DNA from: Symbiodinium natans
Lineage: Eukaryota; Sar; Dinophyceae; Suessiales; Symbiodiniaceae
Assembly: GCA_905221605.1 (NCBI GenBank)
Contig: CAJNDS010002257.1
Coordinates: 39,779 to 103,778, forward strand
Length of the DNA: 64,000 nt
Direction of reading: 5' to 3'
The notes beneath the pieces were generated by a model, which was not told the DNA's origin, did not search any database, and saw only the letters and a list, made by a program, of their open reading frames with translations. The translations under genes and the position numbers were made by a program. Positions 32,301 through 43,711 of the stretch are shown piece by piece. Within the stretch, counting starts at the first letter, position 1. The number at the start of each line of letters is the position of its first letter.

Positions 32301-35300
32301 GCACAGGGGCGAAACTGCTGTAAATGCAGACGGTTTCGACACTTTGCACACGATGGCACGGCAGTGATGTATATACGAAGGATCGAGAAAGCGGTAAACC
32401 ACATATTGAAACCACGACAGCACTTTCAGGAGCGAAGTTTTCAGGCACAGACATGCGCAGAACCTAGTAAACAGCCAAAGCTTCAAGAAAAAAATCAGAC
32501 CCCAAGTAGAAGCATAAGGTCCTGAGGCCGACGCACTTCCGCAAGGCCCCCAACAGCCTGTCATCGAACGATGATGGCTGGTGCCTTAGGGGGGGGTGAG
32601 GCGGGTTGGGCACCGATTTTGACCACCAGCGCTCTTCCTTCACACTATCGCACTAGCCACGCTCACTCCTAAATCCGAAGCCTGAACCGTGATCTGCAAA
32701 AGGCCAGGGTCCAGGCTCCGGCGTCTTTCCATTGGAAGGGCCGTTTGTTTTCCAGGTCGGGGGGCAGCCCTGCCATCAGCGGATATGTTTGGGATACAAG
32801 CCTACAATTCTTGTGGCAGGGATCTGGCCTGCGCCTTGGGATTTTCACAGGTCTTGTGCCTTGGCTCAGGGTGGGGCTAGGGGGGCCATATGAACAGCAT
32901 CCGAGCGAGCTTACATGAGCTTATTGCCCACGCAAGTTCCCTGGCTGAGCGCGGCGCTTAGCCTCTCCTGGCGCAAACGGCGGCACAGGGGGCCTTCAGT
33001 GACAAGCAGCGAAACGCAAGCCAGGAAGACACATGGCGGTGCTACTGGTATATTTGAACGCCCGTTCTAAGGCGATGACAGCCTCTCCTCGAATACCGGG
33101 GCCGGAAATGCTGGCGGAGCCTGAGTAATTAAACGATGCCCCAACGTGTATAACTCAGACACGGAAACCGAGGAATGCACCGTTGGCGGAAGAAACCAGG
33201 ACCACGGGCCCAGGAGAAGCGGAGCCTTCCACACATCTCGGCTTCCACAGTTGGGGAGTAGGCAAGGTCTTGCTGATCTGATGTTATCTCGATGTTTGGT
33301 GTTTTTTTTTTCGCTTCTATGTCGGTTTCTCACTTCCTTTTGAAATCGTCTTCGGGAAACGGAAATCGCAAGCCTAGGGCTTTGGGTTTTGGAGTCTGCA
33401 GGCTTGGCGCCAGGGCTTAGGGCAAGGTGTGGCTCTGTTGTTTGTGGGGTTTAGGGCTTAGGGTCTATAGGGTTTAGGGTGGAATCTTTTAGGGTATGTA
33501 GGGCTAGGGCATGGAGTTTCATGGTTCCTGTTGGATTAGGGGCAACATCTGGTATCTAGGTTAGGAGCGATCGGTACTTAGGGTAGGTTGCTATGAACAA
33601 GGGGCGTGTCAATCCCACAAAACGCAATTGAGAACTGCCCGATCCCCAAGCACCCTGCACCGGAAACCAGAGAGCCAGGCCCCCTCACGTGCCAAGCCCT
33701 GAGCCGTACCAAAACAAAACACCCATACCCCCCACAAGCGGCGCAGCACGGAGCACGCTAACTCTTATAGCTACATGGGACCGATTGACACCTGCGCCAT
33801 GCTGTGCCCCTTGCTCTTCCCAGGTATTAAGCGGCCGCCCTGCCCCGGAAGGTATTGGCCCTCGACTCTACTTCGTAAAAGGGCCAACGCCCACCGGCAC
33901 AAGGCTGCCATGGCCGAGCGCACTTGGTCTCAAGGCCTTTTACCCACCAGCCTGCCGCTGCCCTGTCACCTCGAGTGGGGACAATGCAAACCTTGAAGAC
34001 TCCGACTTGCAGCTTCTCTGCAAGCATACTTCCCTGAACCCCAAGCTCTGAAGCTTTCGGACATTGCAGACCCTGCACTTCTAACCTACACTTCTAACCT
34101 CGAGACGTCAAGCGCCAAAACTGAATACGCCCAACGGCTAGAATTTAGCTTGCAGGAACATGACACGCTCCTATCTACCTGCGGCATGCACGCCAAGGAA
34201 ACATGGTTGACAGTTACATACGGCCCAGAGTTGACGCTTTCAGCAGCAGAGGGGACCGACCTACTTGTTGAATTCTTGGGGCTGAGGTGTCGCAACCGAA
34301 ACAATTAAATCGAGGAGTTGTCGCACATGAAGCGTGCTTGGAGCCATCGCGTCTTGTGGTTGTCAAAAAGTGCATCTTTTCCGCATGCTCATGTAAGCAC
34401 TATGACATGGAATCTTCAAAGGGGCGGCATGCATTCGCAGGCGCAGCGTTCTGCTGCAACTGGGAGTTGAAAGGACGCAGTTGGATTCTGACAAAGCAGA
34501 TCAGACATGCGGTTTCGATCGGGCGAGCCCAGCGAGAAGCAGCGACATGCAGCGACCATTTCGCATGTGCACCGCATGGCATGCGCTGTGACATACTGAG
34601 TGACATAGTGCAAACGTCACAAGGAACAAAATGACATTCACCCTCACTTAGCTCCCCACAGGTTCGTTCATTCGCATCATGTGCTCAATGTAGTTCATGC
34701 TGCACTTGTGCTCTCAAGTGAGTCACCTGCAACTCATGCAGAACCCCAGCAAGTGCCAGAGCGGGCGACTTGGTTCATCATCAGGGCTTGTGAGGTTTGA
34801 AGCATTAGGTCTTGCCCTTACGCATATCTGCCTGCACCCTGCCTCTGTATCACTCTACCCACCGAATACCCTCAAAGAGACTGCATCTCTGGAGACTCAG
34901 TAGGAGACCCAGTAGGATCCTACAACAACTCCACGTGACCTGAAGAGAGCGGCCAGAGTTCACCAGCAATTGAGGAATTCAGGATGCGCTCAGTAAGGCT
35001 TAGAGACTTGCAGGATTTAGTCTGTCCTGCCTTGGCGTTCAGCACAATATGGCAGCTGCTCGAGCCAGAATAGCAGATGGCAAAGCAGCAGGGTATGGCT
35101 TGGCAAGGTTCCCGGCAAGAAGATCGCAGGGTGGTGTAGGCACGGTATAGGTGCTTCAATTCCTGGGGCCTTTGAAAGGTGTGTGTGTGTGTGTGACCAG
35201 CCCAGACTGAATGAAGATTAACCGAAGGCCGTGCAAAGAAGCCAAATGGAGTGAGGGGAAGGGAGCGTAATTATGTTGTGTTCTTTTGGTGTTGTTTTAG

Positions 35301-35443
35301 CGTTTCAGCTTGTGATGCCGGGCGAGAGAATCCAAGATCCCTAAACATCTCAGCAAAACCCCCCCCCCGTTTTTAAGGAAGTAAGCACCCTACTATTCAC
35401 ATTCCCAGCCAGGCTTCTTCGGTTCACGTGAGGTTTCTGGGTC
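29301..35443. other. Long stretch almost free of telomeric tracts; no gene recognised
   Basis: Only brief TTTAGGG fragments occur (30940-31020, 33450-33480). Base composition is more even than in neighbouring DNA. Several open frames of 70-150 codons occur on both strands (for example 32079-32525 plus and 32404-32024 minus), but none shows a recognisable domain or consistent reading. A TG dinucleotide repeat lies at 35180-35195. Spliced exons could be hidden here. Confidence 0.4.
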
Positions 35444-35504
35444 ACCCTAAACCCTAAACCCTAAACCCTAAACCCTAAACCCTAAACCCTAAACCCTAAA
35501 CCCT
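35444..35504 (-). repeat. Interstitial telomeric tract, CCCTAAA
   Basis: Eight to nine uniform heptamers. Confidence 0.95.
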
Positions 35505-35729
35505 ATCTCCCTCAAGTCTCTCGGGTGGGTTGCAGGCTTACATAGAGGAGGAGACTGAAGGCGCTTCCCCCAAACACCAGCTCAAAGGTGCCTGAGAGAG
35601 CGTTTAGGGTCTAGGGTCTAGGGTTTAGGGGCTGAATGGACCCCCGAAGACCCACAATTCTGAGCACTTTCTTCAAGAAGCCCAAGGCCAAGGCATGCTA
35701 AAACCCTGAAACCTGGAATCCGATATACT

Positions 35730-35812
35730 TAATATAGAGGCCTGCATAATTAGAATAGCGTCTTGGGGGTCGTAAGGGAACGCTATTAGTGACTATTCCG
35801 ACCCCTTTTTTA
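35730..35812 (-). mobile_element. MITE-like family M3 copy
   Basis: TAATATAGAGGCCTGCATAA at the left and CTATTCCGACCCCTTTTTTA at the right. It has the family core GTAAGGGAACGCTATTAGTG. Confidence 0.7.
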
Positions 35813-35899
35813 CTCCCAGGTTTACGGTTCAGGGGGTAGAAATTCACTCCGCGTGGAAGCTTCACATACTAGCTGCCCTGAAAGTTAAAGGCCATGATG

Positions 35900-35958
35900 C
35901 TGGTAGAACCGCGAAATATGCCAACAACTTTCAGTGACATACTGCCGGAGAGTACCCA
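35900..35958 (+). repeat. Dispersed repeat pair M5, member 1
   Basis: TGGTAGAACCGCG, ATGCCAACAACTTTCA and CTGCCGGAG match 39983-40043. Confidence 0.7.
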
Positions 35959-36508
35959 CCCTTGCTGTGCCACTTTTTGGGGCTGGGTTGCGCGTTTAGG
36001 GTTCCCCCGGTCGAAAATCCCACTGTTTGCTTGAGGGAGGTGTCGAGTTAGAGAGTGCCGGGGCGTCTGCTAGTTTCACTGCTTTCGTTTTGGGGAAGCA
36101 GGTCTGTTGTTCTCACTGTCGAAACATCTACTGCTGCAGTTTTGGGGGGCAAGGGTTGAGATATTGGTAAAGGGCTTTGGGACGGCTCTACCCCAACCTG
36201 CCTGGCCAAACCTCAAGCTGTATCGGTCGAAGTCATCATGGGGTTTTGCCAACTAGGGGCCCCTCACAGTTTAGGGTTTAGGCTTGAAGGGTTCAAGGTT
36301 TAGAGGTTTAGGGTTTAATGTGGGGGGAGGGAGGGAGGCTCGGAGGATTGAGGTATAGGGTAGAGGGGTCTAAGGTGTAGGGTTTCAATGGGAGCAGGGG
36401 GGGACTTAAGGGGCTTTAAGGTACTGTTTCAGCCAAATGGAGGGTTTAGGGTTTAGGGTTTCAGGCCGCGCCGTCTTCCGTTTTCCGCATCTGCAGCCAT
36501 CCAGAGAG

Positions 36509-36592
36509 ATTACAAGTAGTATTCCCTTGTGGTCCCGATATACATATATTAGAATCCCAAAGCCCTATTCCAATTGTGAAGGCCCCTATAAT
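36509..36592 (+). mobile_element. MITE-like family M3 copy, left end degraded
   Basis: AGTAGTATTCCCTTGTGGTC core, CTATTCCAATTGTGAAGGCC and CCCTATAATCA end. It aligns with the right two-thirds of the 43155 copy. Confidence 0.6.
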
Positions 36593-37574
36593 CAGGGCCC
36601 AAAGATTCGGACTTCGGGATTTCGGGGCGACTCTTAGGAAAGGGTGACGGCGCTGTTTTCGAAATTATTCTGTAAACCAGCACACTTCACCCTGACCCCC
36701 TCCTCCCCCCCGCGCAAATGCGAAAAGTGGGAGCAAGACGAAAAAACAAATTCCAGGATGCCAGGCCCCTGAATTTCATTTGAGGCGCGGTGGGGTTCGA
36801 GCTGCAAGCCAACAGATTCTCAAGGCAATTCCTTTGCCGTCACCCCCCACTTCGGCACCCGCCAAAGAAGAAATCCAACCCCTCGATCTTCTTTTGGGGG
36901 GGTCGTGTCCCCCCCTCCAAGATGGACTCCCACCCCTCAATTTGTTTTCGGAAAATTCGGTGTTTCTCCAGCGCTGTCCCTTTTCTTTTTTTGAAAACAA
37001 AGGTGGGGGTTTGCGATTTTTAAAATTTTAGGGTACCTGTACTGGTGACCTTATCATAAGGGGATCCTACTATTTGGGGGTCTACATGAGGGTCACTTGC
37101 TATCGTCAAACCCCCAAGTGAAAAAGCCGGTGCTTTCACAGCTCCAGGCGAGTCCCTCGTGGAAAGCTGTGGCCTGGCCCACGGCATCGAGGAGTTTGAA
37201 ACAACAGACCGGGGATTCTCTAAATCATAAGCCCTTTTTGGGTACCTTTTTCTGTGGGTTTACAATATTGGGGGTACCAAATACCAAAATTTGGGCATCT
37301 ATATTGGGGCTCCCCCCCAAAAGTGACCATGATTTCTAGAGAGCCTCCCAAGTGTCAAGTGGGGCTTGCTAAACCCTAAACTCGAAACCGTGAACTCTGA
37401 ACCCTTAACCTAAAAGCTGAACCCTAAACCCTGAACCCTAAAACTTAAACCGGGCTTTCGGGCCGATGTCTAAGGCCGGCTTCATGGTCCCTTGGTATGG
37501 GCCCTTGATTGGTCAACCCTCACCCCTTCTATACCCCATAAAACCCAAGGCCTTGACGAAAAAGGTGAGGTGTA

Positions 37575-37700
37575 GGGTTTAGGGTTTAGGGTTTAGGGTT
37601 TAGGGTTTAGGGTTTAGGGTTTAGGGTTTAGGGTTTAGGGTTTAGGGTTTAGGGTTTAGGGTTTAGGGTTTAGGGTTTAGGGTTTAGGGTTTAGGGTTTA
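37575..37700 (+). repeat. Interstitial telomeric tract, TTTAGGG
   Basis: About 18 uniform heptamers. Confidence 0.95.
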
Positions 37701-38627
37701 ATACTCAGGGCCCACGTAACACTAGCCCTAGCACTGGGGAGCTGATCCCAGTAGCTAGGAAAGCTTGTAGCTAGGGGATAGGATTAGGGGGACCCTTGGA
37801 GCCTCTGAAGAAGGTCCCTGTTTAAGAGAGCCAGAAGAGGGTTAAGAAGGGTTCCCTTTTTTTGGCAATCCTAAACCCTAAACCCTAAACCCTAAACCCT
37901 AAACCCTAAACCCCAAACCCTAACCCCCCTTGTCCTACCTAGGAGCAGCTGAAGTCTCCCGCTGTGCCTTGCAGGCATGTACGCCCCACGCTCGAGCCCC
38001 CCACCGCGCAAGGGCGCGAGGGGTCACAACCTCGGGCTTCTCTGCTGATGCTTGCACCCTAAACCCTAAACCCTAAACCCTAAGGGTTTCCGGGTTGGAT
38101 CCGAGATTGAAAGGTTTCGGGTTTAGGGTTCAGGGTTAGGCTAGAGAGCAGGATCCGGATTTTCATCTCCGCCTTCTGGTCGCCATCGCCCTTGCCAGCA
38201 CAGGGCGTTTTGGGCAGCGGCTTTGGACGGACCTTTGTGGGGCTTAGGATCCAAGGCTTAAAGAGACAGCGACAAATTTCAAGCGTGCACGTGTAGGTCT
38301 TTCCTCAGCTTGCAACTTCACACGAGACAACGGCTTACTTTCAGCCCTTTGAACGCATGGAGTAAGCATCCCAAACTCCTCTAAAGAACAAAGAGCTAAG
38401 CTCCAATTACACACGGCCCTCCCCCCCCCCCCCCCGCCATCATCCCTCCAGTCGTTTCGGATGGGCTCTTTAGGCTTGGCTCGTGGAAACCTCCTGGGGC
38501 TTGGGGTGTTCGGGGTCGGGGCTCATGGCTTTAGAAAGGATTGGCTACAAGACCCTGATGTAAAACAGGCTCCTTTTGAGCTCCAGGACGTTGCTTGTGT
38601 AGAGCCTTGGGGGGAGTACCCTCTACC

Positions 38628-38675
<48 letters not shown>

Positions 38676-38817
38676 TCTCAACCCTAAACCCTAAACCCTT
38701 GCTGTCGAAGACACACGGCGCAAAGAGTTGGCGGGTGGTAGTGGAAGTGCTCGTGCCAGCCATCTTCTATCGCCTGCGTTCGGGAGCCCATTACCCTTTA
38801 AAGAACATGAGCTGAAT

Positions 38818-38948
38818 AAACCTTATGAACCCTATGAACCCTATGAACCCTATGAACCCTATGAACCCTATGAACCCTATGAACCCTATGAACCCTATGA
38901 ACCCTATGAACCCTACGAACCTACGAACCTACGAACCCTATGAACCCT
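38818..38948 (+). repeat. 9-bp minisatellite CCTATGAAC
   Basis: About 14 units, the last few degraded to CCTACGAA. The open frame through it (Tyr-Glu-Pro repeat) is an artefact. Confidence 0.95.
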
Positions 38949-39133
38949 GTAAACCCTATGAACCCTAAACCCTCTGAACCAAACCCTCTCTAAGGGTAGC
39001 TACATGGATCCCTAAGTATGGGCCCTTAAATGGGGACTCCTTATATGGCCCGCGTATACCCTATAACACCCATTCAGACTCTTTCAAGAAGGCCAGAGAC
39101 AACATTCAGGGACCTAACCCCTAGAACCTAGAA

Positions 39134-39276
39134 CCTAAACCCAAAACCCTAAACCCTAAACAACAAACCCTAAACCCTAAACCCTAAACCCTAAACCCTA
39201 AACCCTAAACCCTAAACCCTAAACCCTAAACCCTAAACCCTAAACCCTAAACCCTAAACCCTAAACCCTAAACCCT
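39134..39276 (-). repeat. Interstitial telomeric tract, CCCTAAA
   Basis: About 19 heptamers, with one interruption near 39160. Confidence 0.95.
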
Positions 39277-39982
39277 CCGATCCTGAGACCCTAAACACCC
39301 TCTGAACCCTCTCAACCCCCTCCAAGCTACCTCCCCTCAGAGTTTTGGAGCACAAGGTCCTGAGCTCCAAGACGCTGTCCCTGCTTGGAGGTTCATGGTA
39401 CTTATTGACCAATTACAACTGTACTTGGCTTCAGCAGCTAAAGCCTTGGGCCCCTGAATGGGGTTTAAGGGTTTAGTTAGGGTTTAGGGTTTAGGGTTTA
39501 GGGTGTAGGGTTTGGGGTTTCGGGGTTTCGGGTTTGGGGTTTAGGGTTTAGTAAGAAGGGGTCTTGGGTATAGTCTGACGATCCTTTTGGCTGCTTGCCT
39601 TTGCTCTAAGACTCTCTGCCGCCCGCAACTTCATCTGCGAGCAGGGCCGCGAGGTCATTGTGGGAATGGCGCGGATCTACTTTGAGAGGGGTGTGAACCC
39701 CAACGCTCCCAACCGAAGGTGCTGACGTGCCGTTGGGGCTTCGAAACAACGGGTCAGTTCTCCCAAATACGGTTCTGCGTGGGGTCTCTGTTATGCTGGC
39801 CCTTGTATCTAGGACACCTCAAGCGCGACCAGAGAGAACTACTCCTTGACGTCGGACTGGGCTGGTTCCCAAGATGAGAGTCGAGCATGATTTGGGGTTC
39901 CCCAGTTCACGTGTTGCAGGCTAGGTTCATGAGCGATCCCTACCTAGCAGAAAAAAGGGCCCACTCTTGAAACCCTGTGATG

Positions 39983-40043
39983 GAATGGTAGGGCCGCGCC
40001 ATGCCAACAACTTTCATTAGCATGCTGCCGGAGTCCGAGTACC
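39983..40043 (+). repeat. Dispersed repeat pair M5, member 2
   Basis: TGGTAGGGCCGCG, ATGCCAACAACTTTCATTAG and CTGCCGGAG match 35900-35958. Confidence 0.7.
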
Positions 40044-41114
40044 CAAATCAATCTTTCAAACCAGCAGCAGAATACTACAATTTACAACCTCAGAATCACG
40101 CTGTCTCGGTGTGTCTATGAATGCGATGGATGGATGCATGCATGCGAACTGTGCATAGGTATGTCACTCTCTATCAGTCCTTTGTGTTCTTTCTCCCGTC
40201 CCTCCGTGTGGTGTGTCTGTCTTTGTGCCTAGCTGCACCTTTCCTTTGCGCTCAAAGAAGGCAAACCCAGAACTCTTAACCTTTGGTCTCCGTGTCGATG
40301 GGCACTTGGACTGTGAGGGTCACGCAGCTGTCTCCTACGGCATCTCGCTCAGAGGCTCCTGGCTCCTGCCAAGCGGTGTAACAGGGCGGGATGTGAGGAC
40401 TTTTAAGCTGGTATCGAGACCCTACATCCTCAGCTCACAGCGTGACTAGCACTGCCGCAATTGGGGGGGCAAGGTTGGGCGAACTGCAGGTCAGTTTGAC
40501 TTGCTGACAACCGTGCACAACCCAGGCAAAGAGGGACAGGTTCAGGTTTTGGGTTCTAGGGGTTTGGAGCTTCGGGGGCTTGCAGGTCCGAGGCGCATTG
40601 CATTTAAGGTGCAAAGGCCAACTATTTCGAGGTCTTCGTGGTTGAGGGCTCGGCATAGGGCGGTGCAGATGCTGTGCTCAAGGGTCCCATGCCTTTACTT
40701 CCGGGCGAAAACTTGATAGGGCGTGCCTGAAACCGAACTCCTGCTATCGAGCAGAAAGCGATTGAAGCAGCACTTGTCTCTCTCCAGGAGCATTGCGTGG
40801 AGTGGCTTGGTTTTTTTGGCGCTGCCCACACAGAATCGCGAGTCTGGCCTGGAGTACCTGTGCTCCATCCGGCCCGCAATCACGTCTCGTGACTTTTCGT
40901 GTCTCAGCACTTTCACAGGTCTTTTGGGGGGGGCTCTGGCAAGTCCGTGCCAGCTACCCCCAAAAGACAAGCAAGGGCCTGAGTCTGCTTGGGAGGCCGG
41001 CTGGCTTCCTGCAATTTTTTGAAACTATCAATGCTTGCCATGCAGCGTGCTACTACGTAGGCTGCTGCACGGAAAGCTCGTCAACCGATTGAAAACGCAA
41101 CTCTCAGCCTCAGC

Positions 41115-42465
41115 TCAGAGAAGAGACATGGAGATGAGGCCGGCAAGGGATCCCAAGCTCACCTCCACAGCACCGCTCGATGTCGCGCTCGGTGCTGTAG
41201 TAGTTGTTGGTGCTGCTTCCACACTGCACGGGCAATACCCGCCAGAGCAGTCGCCGGTGAGCTCGTTTGTCGGCTTCTCGTAGCTGGCCATGCTAGCTGA
41301 TCCACTCGGGAAGAAGCTGTTCGTGTAGCAGGAGCTCTCAAAACCGTGCTTGACGCAGATGTCGTAGTACTCCTTGGTTTCCATGAAGCTGGCAAGGCAT
41401 GAGTTGATCAGTCCCGGCACAGCCGAGCCCGGTTTGGTCATCGCCAAGGTCGTGCCGTTCACGGCCCAGCCCTTCTGCCCTGTCTGGACGTAGGCATACT
41501 CTGTGCCAAAGCCTGACCAAAGGCTGCAATCCCACTCTGCTGCCACGTCTGCGCCGGCGCACTGGTAGAGCTGGGCTTGGTCCGCATAGAGGAACACCGC
41601 ATCGCCCTCACCGTTGCGCAGCATCCGCATGGCATCATCGTTCTCGGGGCCGACCGCCAGGGTGTAGTTGGACGAGTAGGGCTGGTTGGTACACTTGTTG
41701 GTCACGTAGCCCAGGCCATCTGCGGTCGGAGCCCAACCACCAACGTCGATGATCGTCTTCCCGGCCAAGTCGTCCATGCCGCTGACCACCGGCTTGCCGT
41801 TCAAGAGCAAAGTCATGAGGCCCGCCGGCTTGTTGTCGTCAAGGATGGCGAGAGACCAGTCAGCCAGGGTGTCACGGAGTCCACGGCCATGGCTGTACGT
41901 CATGCAGGCGTCCAAGGTCCCATTCTCGAGCAGCGGCCCGAGTTTACCATCTGAAGTCCAGCAGTTCAGCCAGCCTGTCTCCACCGACCTAGGTCGGCCC
42001 TTAAAACCCCTCTGAAAAAAGAACATGATCCTCTGAAACCAAACAAGGGGAAATTATGAAATTTCCCAAGGGCCTACCGAGCGACTCGATGGTCAGGTTG
42101 TCACAGAGCGCAGACATGCCGTCGGCAATGTCCTTGCCTATGCCAGCGAGCTCACCCGTAGTCGTGTTCTTGTATGCGTAGGGAGGCCAATCCTAGGGTG
42201 CACTTGCCGGCTCCGTCTGGTTCTTGCGCCCTTCAACCCAACCCAAGCCCTCCCTCACCAAGCAGAAGAAAGAGAAAGAGAAGAAGAGGGCAGAAGAAGC
42301 AGAAGAAGAAGCAGAAGAAGAAGAAGAAGAAAGAGAAGAATAAGAAAGGCAAGAATAAAGGCAAAAGAAAGGGGCAAGCCATCGACGAGAGTCGATGTCC
42401 ATGCCGAACCTCAAGGTCACGCCGTGGACGGCGCCCAGGAGGCCCAGGAAACTGGCGCTGGACAT
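41115..42465 (-). CDS. Secreted family-3 solute-binding-like protein, three exons
   Basis: Exon 1 is 42465-42394, exon 2 is 42192-42083 and exon 3 is 41988-41115. Together they are 1056 nt, exactly in frame, giving 351 residues. The N-terminus (MSSASFLGLLGAVHGVTLRF) resembles a short signal sequence, followed by GMDI-DWPPYAYKNTTTGELA. This is the typical opening of family-3 periplasmic-type ligand-binding domains (a hydrophobic strand, a PPxxY turn, then GxGKDIA). Exon 3 continues with LLENGTLDACMTY, an internal hinge and several Cys pairs suited to a secreted protein. It ends in a Thr/Ser/Ala linker and a hydrophobic tail (VSLGSLAGLISMSLL) like a GPI-anchor signal. Both introns need non-GT donors (GA-AG and GC-AG) to keep frame; such donors are known in dinoflagellates. 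Intron 2 is a copy of repeat family M1. The ligand is unknown, and a start upstream of 42465 cannot be excluded. Confidence 0.7.
41989..42082 (+). mobile_element. Family M1 copy acting as intron 2 (introner-like)
   Basis: On the plus strand it reads CTAGGTCGGCCC, CCCTCTGAAAA, ATGATCCTCTGAAACCAAAC, AAGGGGAAATTATGAAATTT, CCCAAGGGCCTA. This is co-linear with the M1 copy at 15044-15310 and its relatives. Its ends coincide with the inferred intron boundaries of the minus-strand gene (donor at 42082, acceptor AG at 41990-41989). The 94-nt intron is therefore a transposed repeat. Confidence 0.75.
42193..42393 (-). other. Intron 1 of the solute-binding-like gene, pyrimidine-rich
   Basis: Read on the minus strand it starts GACTCTCG and ends CACCCTAG. 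It contains a long TTC/TCT-rich tract (plus-strand 42255-42365, AAGAAG-type) upstream of the acceptor. Frame is kept only with a GA donor (Ile|Asp junction). Confidence 0.6.
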
Positions 42466-42555
42466 CGAGCCGTACCTGGGGAACCAGCAGATACTTGCAA
42501 CGCGAAAATACGCGAAAGGCGCTCACGAAATTGTGCACGTATACATCAGTATACC

Positions 42556-42587
<32 letters not shown>

Positions 42588-43154
42588 TATATTATATTGT
42601 ACCATATATATATATATACATATATGGTAAGCCCCCCCCCCCCCCAAGTTTTTTTTCTTGGTTTTTGGGCTTGCTCTTGGATTCGTGCGGGGTAGGTATT
42701 GGGGGTTAGCATATACATATAGATATGTATAAATTTATTTATTGTATGTATAGTACCATCTAGTTCTCTTGCCGGAATACCATGCAAAGATCCAGAAGGT
42801 CTACTCCCGGACGTGAGCGTTCGAAGACTGTTGAAATCCCATGCCCTGCTGCCCTGAAGATTTCACAAGGGAACCCATCTGCGGACCCCGAGGACGAGGC
42901 CTACGAACCGGGGCGACCCTCTACGGACCCTCGAAAAAACCCAAGCTCTTCATCATGCAGCCAGACATTCGATTAAAGGGGCCTCCTGTCGATTGTGGAA
43001 CCTAAACCCTAAACCCTAAACCCTAAACCCTAAACCCTAAACCCTAAACCCTAAACCCTAAACCCTAAACCCTAAACCCTACTTGGGCCGGGCCGAGGCA
43101 GTGGAGGCACAGCCTCTATTGTTGCAATACAATCTTCCATGTACCCATCTAGTC

Positions 43155-43309
43155 TAATATAGGGGTTTAGGGTTTAGGGGTCGGAATAATTACTAGTAGT
43201 ATTCCCTTCTGGTTCTTTCTTACAATTTGTCTATACTCCACCCCCCCCCCCCTCCAAAAAAAAAAAAATTAAAAAAAACCTATTCTAATTATTCAGGCCC
43301 CTTTATTAC
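43155..43309 (+). mobile_element. MITE-like family M3 copy with internal TTTAGGG
   Basis: TAATATAGGGG, two TTTAGGG units, GGGGTCGGAATAATTACTAG, TATTCCCTTCTGGTTC, then CTATTCTAATTATTCAGGCC and CCTTTATTA. Termini are inverted (TAATATAGGGGTCGGAAT versus the complement of the right end). A C-tract/A-tract pair is inserted at 43243-43278. Confidence 0.75.
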
Positions 43310-43711
43310 GTACTTCCAAGTCCAAGGTACATGGTGGCAAAAAAGCCGGGACGAAGACAAGGCTGCTGGTGCGGACAAGTCTCTGAGCCAAACTGAGGCC
43401 GACGTCGAAATCCTAAACCCTAAACCCTAAACCCTAAACCCTAAACCCTAAACCCTAAACCCTAACGAAGAGTTCCTGCATTTTTAGGCATGGCGTCTCA
43501 TTCGGGTTCAGGGTTTAGGTTTTTAGGCCCAGGCCCCTGGGTGTGTAGGCCGTGTTTCGCAGCTCCTGCGCGACAGTGGAGCTGAAACTCGACGACCCTC
43601 CTCGGCGCCCTACTATTTCGTTGCTGTCGTCCCAGCTCCGAACTGAACAGCCCTGGTTTAGGGCTTAGGGTTTAGGGTTTAGGAACCCCAAATATCCTCA
43701 ACCCGCTAATA

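Larger units (their letters stand above)
35505..37574. other. Non-coding stretch with MITE-like copies
   Basis: Holds M3 copies at 35730-35812 and 36509-36592, the first member of repeat pair M5 (35900-35958), and a segment at 37055-37079 (ATAAGGGGATCCTACTATTT) also present at 24351-24374. No gene is supported. Confidence 0.55.
37701..41114. other. Non-coding stretch between telomeric tract and the solute-binding gene
   Basis: Holds CCCTAAA tracts (37870-37922, 39134-39276), a mixed TTTAGGG tract (39478-39550), a 9-bp CCTATGAAC array (38818-38948), an M4 half-copy near 39383 and M5 member 2 (39983-40043). Open frames at 40213-41092 have no recognisable domain. Confidence 0.5.

Noticed and set aside
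31958-32525. Overlapping plus and minus frames of 81-148 codons near 32 kb
   Set aside because: Open on both strands, no recognisable motif, no way to choose a frame.
38728-38943. Tyr-Glu-Pro repeat protein
   Set aside because: Frame through the 9-bp CCTATGAAC array only.
39617-39720. Plausible exon reading ARNFICEQGREVIVGMARIY
   Set aside because: A single short open segment with no recognised family and no neighbouring exon; cannot be supported.
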